Source of the DNA: RGIG5270 sp045538635
Lineage (GTDB): Bacteria > Verrucomicrobiota > Lentisphaeria > Victivallales > Victivallaceae
NCBI GenBank assembly: GCA_045538635.1
Contig: JAZSRU010000047.1
Location: forward strand, 1 to 13,131
Reading direction: 5' to 3'
Length of the DNA: 13,131 bases
Every line of letters starts with the position of its first letter. Position 1 is the stretch's first letter. Positions 7,323 through 13,131 of this stretch are shown one piece after another. The translations under genes were made by a program, and so were the position numbers. Below the pieces are notes generated by a model that was given only the letters and a program-made list of their open reading frames with translations, was not told where the DNA came from and ran no database searches.

Positions 7323-7350
7323 ATAATAACACACTTTTTGATTCTTTCAA
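7323..7350 (-). promoter_or_regulatory. Putative sigma70 promoter of clpP-clpX-kinase
   Basis: On the minus strand TTGAAA (7350-7345) and TATTAT (7328-7323) are 16 bases apart, each one mismatch from consensus. The -10 lies 25 bp before the clpP ATG, so the leader is short. The -35 box starts just three bases past the T-run of the tig terminator, which separates tig from clpP transcription. No heat-shock CIRCE-like inverted repeat is seen. Confidence 0.5.
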
Positions 7351-7353
7351 ATC

Positions 7354-7390
7354 AAAAAAGCCGATTTCATAAAAATTTACTGAAACCGGC
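7354..7390 (-). terminator. Intrinsic terminator of tig
   Basis: On the minus strand GCCGGTTTCA (7390-7381) pairs with TGAAATCGGC (7369-7360) as a 10-bp stem with one G.U, an 11-nt loop, and six T directly after. The plus strand also has a T-run (7392-7396), so it could work in both directions, though no plus-strand gene lies upstream. It sits about 50 bp past the tig stop. Confidence 0.8.
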
Positions 7391-7398
7391 CTTTTTGC

Positions 7399-7423
7399 AG
7401 ACTTCAGTACTCAGCTGAAGTCT
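7399..7423 (-). other. Perfect 9-bp hairpin between tig stop and terminator
   Basis: On the minus strand AGACTTCAG and CTGAAGTCT form a perfect 9-bp stem with a 7-nt loop, 18 bp after the tig stop. It is followed by GCAAAAAGG, not a U-tract, so it is not itself a classical terminator. It may stabilise the tig mRNA 3' end or act together with the terminator just downstream. Confidence 0.4.
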
Positions 7424-7441
7424 TTACAGTGCTGCAACAAC

Positions 7442-8746
7442 TTATTTTTTGATATTGTCAGCAACGAACTGAAGAACTTTTGCGCTGAGCATATTGAAGT
7501 GAAGTTCTTCAATATTGCCGCTCTTTTCGAGATTGGCGCGCAATTCTTTGGGTTTGTAACCATAGTAAGAACTCATGACAGCGATCTGCTGATCCATTTC
7601 TTCGCCGGTAACAGTGATTTTTTCAAGGCGTGCGATCTTGCGGAGGATCAGGCTGCGGCGGAGAGATTTTTTGGCGTTTTCTTCAGCAGTCTTTTTGTGT
7701 TCGTCGAGATTCTTTTTGAATTCTTCTGCATCGGCTTCACTCTTGACCTGGGCGCCTGCGAGTTTATTGAGTTCGCGGTTGGTTTCGCCTTCGAGGAAAG
7801 CGGCGGGAAGTTCAAAATCTTTAACAGTTTCATCGAGTTTGTCAGCGACAGCATCGAGAAGTTTGGCGTTGTTGGCATCGGCAAGTTCGCGTTCCATTGA
7901 AGCTTTGAGAGTAGCCTTGAATTCTTCGACAGAGGGAGCGTTCAATTTCTTGCAAAGTTCGTCATCTGAAAGTTCCTGACGGCGCTGAACAGCTTTGACG
8001 GTAACTTTGTAATTGACAGTTTTGCCTGCAAGTTCAGCTTCGCGGTAATCTGCGGGATAAGCGGCGGCAAATTCTTTGACATCACCGACTTTGGCACCGG
8101 TAAGAGCTGCAACTGAACCGGGGATCATTTCGGGTTCTTTGATCCAGAGGAAGTTGTCTTCTGCTTCGACCTGGCGTTTCAGGTATGCGCTGGCATTTTC
8201 AGAAACGGTAAAATCTGAAGTATAGCTGACTTTGAGCATATCTTCTGCTTTGGCTTCATCAGCGACATCAGCATAATTTGCATACATGGTGCGGTACATA
8301 TTGAGGCGTTCTGCGACATCGTCATCGGAAACTTCTTTGGTTTCGACTGCGACTTCGAGACCTTTGTATTCACCGAGTTCGATTTCGGGGGCGAGGTCAA
8401 CATTGAAAGTGAATTTGAATTCCTTGTCAAATTCGACTTTGGGAGAACCATCAAGACCGCAGCTCAAAATATCTTCATCGGGGTTGGCGACTTTCTGATA
8501 AGCAGCGGAAACGAGGCGGCGTTCGAGTTCCTGTTTGATATCATCGGCATAGCGTGATTTAAGCATACCGACTGGAGCCTTGCCCTTGCGGAATCCGGGG
8601 ATATTGACATATGAAGCAAATGCTTTAGCAGCTTTTTCTGCTTCTGCGGCGACAACATCAGCGGGGATGGTAACTTCAATCTGTTTGCGGCAATTCACGA
8701 CTTCTTTTGCATCAAAAGTCATAGCGTCCATTAAATCTTTAGCCAT
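7442..8746 (-). CDS. tig: Trigger factor (ribosome-associated chaperone)
   Basis: Binds the ribosome exit tunnel and shields new chains; it also has peptidyl-prolyl isomerase activity. The 434 residues have the full three-domain plan: N-terminal ribosome-binding domain with the signature GFRKGKAP (F52-R53-K54), a PPIase domain at about 165-254, and a long helical C-terminal substrate-binding domain rich in charged residues. The N-terminus is about eight residues longer than in E. coli. The ATG is supported by AAGGA at 8754-8758, seven bases upstream. The order tig-clpP-clpX is a classic bacterial arrangement, but here a terminator and a new promoter split tig from clpP. It is transcribed from its own promoter and is probably monocistronic. 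Confidence 0.97.
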   Translation of the reverse strand: MAKDLMDAMTFDAKEVVNCRKQIEVTIPADVVAAEAEKAAKAFASYVNIPGFRKGKAPVGMLKSRYADDIKQELERRLVSAAYQKVANPDEDILSCGLDGSPKVEFDKEFKFTFNVDLAPEIELGEYKGLEVAVETKEVSDDDVAERLNMYRTMYANYADVADEAKAEDMLKVSYTSDFTVSENASAYLKRQVEAEDNFLWIKEPEMIPGSVAALTGAKVGDVKEFAAAYPADYREAELAGKTVNYKVTVKAVQRRQELSDDELCKKLNAPSVEEFKATLKASMERELADANNAKLLDAVADKLDETVKDFELPAAFLEGETNRELNKLAGAQVKSEADAEEFKKNLDEHKKTAEENAKKSLRRSLILRKIARLEKITVTGEEMDQQIAVMSSYYGYKPKELRANLEKSGNIEELHFNMLSAKVLQFVADNIKK

Positions 8747-8807
8747 GGTAAAATCCTTTTTTTATTTATATTGAGCTAATTTTCATTTTAAAATCATACA
8801 TTTTATT

Positions 8808-8835
8808 AATATAGCCTGATTTTTGCAAAATTCAA
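8808..8835 (-). promoter_or_regulatory. Putative sigma70 promoter of tig
   Basis: On the minus strand TTGAAT (8835-8830) and TATATT (8813-8808) are 16 bases apart, giving four and five of six consensus matches. It is the best candidate in the 190-bp AT-rich gap upstream of tig and leaves a leader of about 55 bases. Confidence 0.4.
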
Positions 8836-8898
8836 TCTAAACAAGGTTATTTTTTCAATTATTTTACACTTTTTGAATCCGTCAGATTACAAGTATGT

Positions 8899-8919
8899 CG
8901 CTGAAAGCAATTTTCAACG
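8899..8919 (-). other. Small hairpin after the AraC gene, weak terminator candidate
   Basis: CGTTGAAA and TTTCAGCG pair over eight positions (one G.U) around a 5-nt loop, 18 bp past the AraC regulator stop. No U-tract follows on the minus strand, so termination here would be inefficient or Rho-assisted and read-through into tig is possible. Confidence 0.2.
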
Positions 8920-8936
8920 CCCGTCAATCATAAAAA

Positions 8937-9788
8937 TCAACTTTTGTTCCGGACAGAGCCACTCGCATACTGCTGCGGAGTCATACCGAAACGCTTACGG
9001 AAAACCGAACAGAAATATGCCGAACTGCTGAAATGCAAAATTTTGGCGATTTCTGATATTTTATGACGGCGCGATCCCAGAAGGCGCAAAGATTCATCCA
9101 ATTTCAAATTGCGGAAATGTTCGGCAGGAGTTTCATTGAAATAAATTTTCCAATGCCGGAAAAATGTACTTCTTGACATTCCGAGATTTTCGGCAAGTTC
9201 ATCAAAATCAACACTTTCATTAACATTAAAATGCAAAAATGATTCTGCCTGCATTATCAATTCACGCTCATCATTTTTCATGTTTTCAGAATTATTCACC
9301 CGCTGAAGCATCAATTCATTCAAAAGAGCAAAACAATTGATATCTATACTGTCTGCCACCCCTGCACTGCAGGAGCGATTCAAAGAACCGATGATTTTTT
9401 TCAACAGAAACTCAACCGCGGCATTGCGTTCAATTTCCCATGCCTGCACATCTTTGAATAATCCGAGTTTTTCAAAATCCGCCAGCAGCGCAGAATCATA
9501 ACAGACATAAAAAACTCTGCGTTCCGGCAAATATCTGAATTCATATTCCGTATTCGCTTTTTTAACAATCACATGAGGAGATTTGCAGACATATTTTCTA
9601 TTTTCAAGCAGCATTTCAGAATCAGAACTTCCATCAAGCCGGATATTTATCTCCAGCCGGTCGGGGAAAACGGCACAAAAATTTTTCATCTCCGGATTAT
9701 CATTGATGTACCCGAGCAAAGACACCTTGTACGGGAAATTCAGCACACGGGGAACTTTACTCAAATTAATTGATTTGCTGTCAAACAT
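8937..9788 (-). CDS. AraC family transcriptional regulator
   Basis: A 283-residue DNA-binding regulator. The N-terminal half (about 1-165) has the beta-rich pattern of an AraC ligand-binding domain but no specific ligand can be read from it. The C-terminal AraC/XylS domain (about 180-278) has two helix-turn-helix units: FDELAENLGMSRSTFFRHWK (195-214) and ISEIAKILHFSSSAYFCSVFRKRFG (about 244-268), the latter close to the family signature. It is soluble and cytoplasmic. The ATG overlaps the TGA of the upstream oxidoreductase gene by 8 bp, so translation is probably coupled. Context suggests it controls the oxidoreductase/DUF4838 locus, probably through the direct repeat in the divergent intergenic region, in response to a sugar-like inducer (inference). 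Confidence 0.94.
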   Translation of the reverse strand: MFDSKSINLSKVPRVLNFPYKVSLLGYINDNPEMKNFCAVFPDRLEINIRLDGSSDSEMLLENRKYVCKSPHVIVKKANTEYEFRYLPERRVFYVCYDSALLADFEKLGLFKDVQAWEIERNAAVEFLLKKIIGSLNRSCSAGVADSIDINCFALLNELMLQRVNNSENMKNDERELIMQAESFLHFNVNESVDFDELAENLGMSRSTFFRHWKIYFNETPAEHFRNLKLDESLRLLGSRRHKISEIAKILHFSSSAYFCSVFRKRFGMTPQQYASGSVRNKS

Positions 9789-10959
9789 TTTTTTGCAATC
9801 CCAATTCTTTTATCTTCAGCGGATAAAATCTGTTTTGCTGCAGTTCAATTGCCAATTCGGAATAATCAACTTGCGAAGGCAGGATTTGTTTTTTTACCGC
9901 GAGCGCCGCCGCCGCACCTGCTGCCTCACCGGTGATTGCCGCAACCGGAATGACACGGGAAACTTCCCACGCATCATCTATAGCTCCTGCACAGCGTCCA
10001 GCTGCAAGCATCCCCTCAATATTATCAGGCAAAAGCATCCCGTAAGGAAGCTCCCAGATACGATTTTTTGAACGCCAGTCTGCGGCAATTCCGACACTGT
10101 TTTCAACGCTCTGCCACTCCATTTCGGAAGTGAGCGGCTGAACAGCTCTGATACAGCGGGTCTTGCGCATGGTCGGCATAGTGGGCAGAGAAACCGGATA
10201 ACGGCTCTTTCGGTTTGAGCGGCATGATTCATATTCCTCTTTGAGAAAATCAAGATATTTTTTTCTGGAACGGATAACAAAATCTGAAACAGTTTTGCCG
10301 GAAATGCCGCGTTCAGTATCAGCGTTTGAAAGCGGATTGGCAAAAATTTTAATCGCAGTATTGTCATTGAATTTAAAAACACTGCCGTCGGATTTCATAT
10401 CATCACGGTGTTCAATCACCCATGCAACAAGCGCATTAGTCGATTCAATACATTCATTGCCTGCAATATACGCCAAATCAGCATCACCGGTAGCATCAAT
10501 AAAACAATCCGCCTCAAGTTTGATTTTGCCGCTTTTATTGAAAACTTCAACTGAGCGTATGCGATTATCCGCGTCCTTTTCCGCATCAACAAGCACAGTA
10601 TCAAACCACATATCAACGCCCGCTTCCGTCAGCATTTCATCAAGTGCAAGCACAAAAGAGGCAGGAGAAAAAAATATTTCATATCTCTGCAAACCCTGCT
10701 GCCAATTTTTAGGCTCATAAGGTCCGTAGGTATTTGATTTTTTGAGCAGTTCCTCGGTGATCCCGAATGAAACCTGATGTCCCATGCCGTCACAAAGTCC
10801 GAGATATACCAGCACCAGTCCGTTAGTGGCAAGTCCGCCCATGGAAACAGTTTTTTCTATCAACGCTGTTTTGACACCTCTGCGGGCGGCAGCGAGAGCG
10901 GCGGCACAACCAGCGACCCCGCCGCCGACAACAACGAGTTCATAAAATTTGGTCTGCAT
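9781..10959 (-). CDS. FAD-dependent oxidoreductase (FAD_oxidored family)
   Basis: A 392-residue flavoprotein. The N-terminal dinucleotide motif GGGVAGCAAALAAARRG (12-28) is followed by E35 at the end of the second strand and by SMGGLATNG (39-47). A second FAD contact DATGDADLA lies at 155-163, and the C-terminal signature LAAGRCAGAIDDAWEVSRV with TGEAAGAAAALA (318-355) is typical of the FAD_oxidored group. No signal peptide or membrane segment is seen, so it is cytoplasmic. Such proteins are common in polysaccharide or sugar-use loci of Lentisphaerae and Planctomycetes, but the substrate is unknown. Start ATG has AAGGAA seven bases upstream. It is the first gene of a pair with the AraC regulator and divergent from the DUF4838 gene. 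Confidence 0.93.
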   Translation of the reverse strand: MQTKFYELVVVGGGVAGCAAALAAARRGVKTALIEKTVSMGGLATNGLVLVYLGLCDGMGHQVSFGITEELLKKSNTYGPYEPKNWQQGLQRYEIFFSPASFVLALDEMLTEAGVDMWFDTVLVDAEKDADNRIRSVEVFNKSGKIKLEADCFIDATGDADLAYIAGNECIESTNALVAWVIEHRDDMKSDGSVFKFNDNTAIKIFANPLSNADTERGISGKTVSDFVIRSRKKYLDFLKEEYESCRSNRKSRYPVSLPTMPTMRKTRCIRAVQPLTSEMEWQSVENSVGIAADWRSKNRIWELPYGMLLPDNIEGMLAAGRCAGAIDDAWEVSRVIPVAAITGEAAGAAAALAVKKQILPSQVDYSELAIELQQNRFYPLKIKELGLQKNV

Positions 10960-11001
10960 AGAAAATTCCTTTCAGATTTTTATTTTGATATTTTACACAA
11001 A

Positions 11002-11029
11002 AATATACAACATAAAATTATTTTTGCAA
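11002..11029 (-). promoter_or_regulatory. Candidate promoter of the oxidoreductase-AraC pair
   Basis: On the minus strand TTGCAA (11029-11024) and TATATT (11007-11002) are 16 bases apart, matching four and five of six consensus positions. The -10 is 42 bases before the ATG. The region is so AT-rich that other -10 boxes are possible. Confidence 0.35.
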
Positions 11030-11089
11030 ATATTTTACTGTTTTTTATTTATATTTTTTCAAATTTTATGTTCAATCAATTCTACATAG

Positions 11090-11116
11090 TGACACAAAAT
11101 TGATATTAATTGACAC
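11090..11116. promoter_or_regulatory. TGACAC direct repeat, possible AraC-type operator
   Basis: TGACAC occurs at 11090-11095 and again at 11111-11116, on the same strand and exactly 21 bp apart, about two helical turns. That is the spacing known for AraC half-sites. The downstream copy overlaps the -35 hexamer of the DUF4838 promoter. Within the spacer AATTGA is also repeated (11098-11103 and 11108-11113). Binding by the neighbouring regulator is inferred. Confidence 0.35.
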
Positions 11117-11137
11117 TGTAACAACTTGAATTATTAT
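11110..11137 (+). promoter_or_regulatory. Putative sigma70 promoter of the DUF4838 gene
   Basis: A perfect TTGACA at 11110-11115 and TATTAT at 11132-11137 are separated by 16 bases. This gives a leader of about 60 bases before the ATG at 11207. The -35 overlaps the second TGACAC copy, so an activator or repressor could act directly on it. Confidence 0.5.
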
Positions 11138-11206
11138 TTTTAATGATATATATTATCAGTAATCAGCAAAAAAAGACAATACTCAAAAAAACAAAAAGGA
11201 GAAAAA

Positions 11207-13131
11207 ATGAAACGTCTTTTATGTATTGCAATGTTCGCCGTTGCGCTCATGCTGCCCGGCTCGCCCGTAACTTTGGTCAACAACGGCAAAGCCGTATCAA
11301 TGATCATCCTCGATGACAAACCGACTGCATCCGCACAAATGGCGGCTCTTGAAATCAACTTCTTTCTGAAAAAAATATCAGGAACTGAACTGCCAATCAT
11401 AAAAAAATCAGAAAAATCAAACAGTACCGGCAATATCATCATTACTTCTGAACTGCCGCGCAAGCTCACAGGAGAATTCTGGCAAGTTGCCTATGACCAA
11501 AACAATATCATCATCTGCGGCAAAGATTCTCCTGTTTACAATACCGTAAATTATGCAAAAGTCGATACTTTTCCCAAAGTGGAATTCGCGTACAACGGTA
11601 CCCTTTTCGGTGCATATCAATTTCTGGAAGATGCTCTCGGCGTCCGTTTTTTCGGCCCCGAAGATGCCGATTGCTGTTTCACTCCGTCAAAAACCGTCAC
11701 CGCTGACGGCGTGACCAAAGAATATATACCGAAGTTTGATGCGTTCCGTATCTCCACTTGTTATTACAATTATAAATTATCAAGGCGGCAGCTTCATTTG
11801 TGGCAGCTCCGCTGGCGCCAATGCGAGTTTTTCGGCAGAACCAACCACAACCAGTACAGTATTTATTTCAAACACTGGGGTGTCGCCAAACGCAAAGGTT
11901 TTGATACTCAATTTATCCAAAAACGCCCAGAATTGTTCGCCAAAGGCTACACCGGCAAAGGCGCAGGCGTTGACCCGATTCTGCGCTCAAACTATCCCGG
12001 AGACAAAGACATTCCTCCTCAGCTCTGCTACTCCAATCCCGAAACTGTCAAATATTACGCCGACGAAGTCATGACCTACTTTAACGGCGGCAATGTCAAA
12101 GGCGGCTGGCTCAACTTCTCCACCCGCTATGATGAAAAAGAAACTCTCCTTCCACGCTTTGAAGGCAAACCCTTTTTCTATCCCATTCAGGGCGGCGACA
12201 CCGGAGGCTACTGCAAATGCGCAAAATGCCTGAAACTTTCCGGCAACCGCGATGTCAGCAACGCCAAATTCAAATTCATTGCCGATGTCGCCAATGAAGT
12301 TGCCAAACGCAATCCCGCCGCCGGAGTTTCAACCCTCGCATATATCTCAACTCTCGGCTATCCCGACAAAGTCACTCTGCCATCCAATGTCTCCGTCCAG
12401 ATGTGCCTTACTTATTACAACTGGTATCACCCCGTCGTCAGAAAATTCCAGCATGACGCCTACAAAAAATGGATTGCCAAAGAGGGTAAAAACCGCATGC
12501 TGACTCTCTGGCTTTACACTTTCGGTCCGTCATGGGACGCCAACCATCACTACGGCAAATACAAACCCTTCCCCGGTTTCTATCCGCATTTTGCCGCTGA
12601 ACAGATGAAAGAGTTTGCCGCCAATGGTATCAGAGGTATCTTCTCTGAAACAGAACTTACTCACTTAAAACTTGAAGCATATCTTCTGCTGCGTCTTGCC
12701 ATTGACCCGACACTTGACACTCAGAAACTCATTGACGACTATTTTGCTCACTACTACGGTCCTGCCGCCAAGTACATGCAGGAATTTTACGACATTATCG
12801 AAAAAGCCTATCTCAATCCCGAAAATATCCCTGCTGAATGGCGCAAAAATACCAAACAGGTCATGAGTCCCAAAGGCGTGAGACATCCCTACTGGGGTAC
12901 AGGTATTACCTCCGCTGAGATAAACTGGACCAAAATGGGAACTCCCGAACGCATGGCTAAACTCAAAAATTTGATGGCAAAAGCCGAAGCCGCCGTTAAA
13001 AATCATCCCCAGGCCGCCGCCCGTTTGAACATTTTCAAACGCAACACATGGAACATGGCTCTTGAAGGCGAAAAAGAGTACCGACTGCTGCAAATCCGCA
13101 TGGGCAATCCCCAAGTCGGTGGCCAAGCGGT
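11207..13131 (+). CDS. Secreted DUF4838 (alpha-glucuronidase-like) protein, 3' end cut off
   Basis: An open frame of 641 codons from ATG 11207 to the window edge with no stop, so the C-terminus is missing. Residues 1 to about 20 (MKRLLCIAMFAVALMLPGSP) look like a signal peptide. The next part, including a beta/alpha region ending in GTLFGAYQFLEDALGVRFFGPE, resembles the N-terminal domain found in GH67 alpha-glucuronidases. It is followed by a DUF4838 domain with the typical cysteine cluster C336-x-C338-x-x-C341 (CKCAKC) and the aromatic-rich GGWLNF, TLWLYTFG and FSETELTHLKLEAYLLLRL segments. The family is abundant in Victivallis-type genomes and is thought to act on polysaccharides, but activity is unproven. 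Start is supported by AAGGAG at 11196-11201, five bases away. It is divergent from the oxidoreductase-AraC pair. Confidence 0.9.
   Translation, partial: MKRLLCIAMFAVALMLPGSPVTLVNNGKAVSMIILDDKPTASAQMAALEINFFLKKISGTELPIIKKSEKSNSTGNIIITSELPRKLTGEFWQVAYDQNNIIICGKDSPVYNTVNYAKVDTFPKVEFAYNGTLFGAYQFLEDALGVRFFGPEDADCCFTPSKTVTADGVTKEYIPKFDAFRISTCYYNYKLSRRQLHLWQLRWRQCEFFGRTNHNQYSIYFKHWGVAKRKGFDTQFIQKRPELFAKGYTGKGAGVDPILRSNYPGDKDIPPQLCYSNPETVKYYADEVMTYFNGGNVKGGWLNFSTRYDEKETLLPRFEGKPFFYPIQGGDTGGYCKCAKCLKLSGNRDVSNAKFKFIADVANEVAKRNPAAGVSTLAYISTLGYPDKVTLPSNVSVQMCLTYYNWYHPVVRKFQHDAYKKWIAKEGKNRMLTLWLYTFGPSWDANHHYGKYKPFPGFYPHFAAEQMKEFAANGIRGIFSETELTHLKLEAYLLLRLAIDPTLDTQKLIDDYFAHYYGPAAKYMQEFYDIIEKAYLNPENIPAEWRKNTKQVMSPKGVRHPYWGTGITSAEINWTKMGTPERMAKLKNLMAKAEAAVKNHPQAAARLNIFKRNTWNMALEGEKEYRLLQIRMGNPQVGGQA

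Noticed and set aside
10241..10720. 159-codon serine-rich plus-strand frame
   Set aside because: It lies wholly antisense to the FAD oxidoreductase; its low-complexity serine composition comes from the complement of Ala/Glu/Asp codons.
12665..13126. 153-codon open frame on the minus strand at the right edge
   Set aside because: It is antisense to the DUF4838 frame, which has a signal peptide, a ribosome site and family motifs; the opposite frame has no recognisable domain.
13105..13131. End of window (GGTGGCCAAGCGGT) looks like the start of a serine- or leucine-type tRNA D-arm
   Set aside because: The DUF4838 frame continues through it without a stop, and no acceptor stem or the rest of a cloverleaf can be seen before the edge.

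Overview
The window is an AT-rich-intergenic, moderate-GC bacterial chromosome segment with eleven protein genes, ten complete and one cut by the right edge. No RNA gene, insertion sequence or CRISPR array is visible. The organism is most likely a member of the Lentisphaerota/Victivallales (PVC superphylum). This is inferred from the catabolic cassette at the right (DUF4838 protein, FAD-dependent oxidoreductase, AraC regulator), from an HPPK-Dus fusion protein, and from a small eukaryotic-type kinase beside clpPX. No 16S or similar marker is present to prove it.

Left region (1-2797, minus strand): an apparent operon fmt - ACT-domain protein (UPF0237) - DUF711/PFL-family protein (UPF0210), with 28 and 15 bp gaps. 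It has a good sigma70-type promoter upstream and ends at an AT-rich segment holding a long imperfect hairpin and an intrinsic terminator.

Centre-left (2889-4211, plus strand): one gene, divergent from fmt, encodes a natural fusion of HPPK (folate synthesis, FolK) and a tRNA-dihydrouridine synthase. Its 3' end overlaps the next, convergent operon by 7 bp.

Centre (4205-8746, minus strand): tig (trigger factor) has its own promoter and an intrinsic terminator. It is followed by a separate promoter and the operon clpP - clpX - Ser/Thr kinase (gaps of 1 and 20 bp). The kinase is tail-anchored. It lacks the usual beta3 (VAIK) lysine but has a lysine in the glycine-rich loop, in the position used by eukaryotic WNK kinases. 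This is the most unusual item in the window, and its place in a protease operon suggests a link between phosphorylation and ClpXP proteolysis.

Right region (8937-13131): a minus-strand pair, an FAD-dependent oxidoreductase followed by an AraC regulator overlapping it by 8 bp, faces a plus-strand secreted DUF4838 (alpha-glucuronidase-like) protein. The 247 bp between the divergent starts carry promoters for both directions. They also hold a 21-bp-spaced direct repeat TGACAC overlapping the -35 box of the DUF4838 gene, a plausible site for the AraC regulator. The layout looks like a substrate-inducible carbohydrate-use locus.
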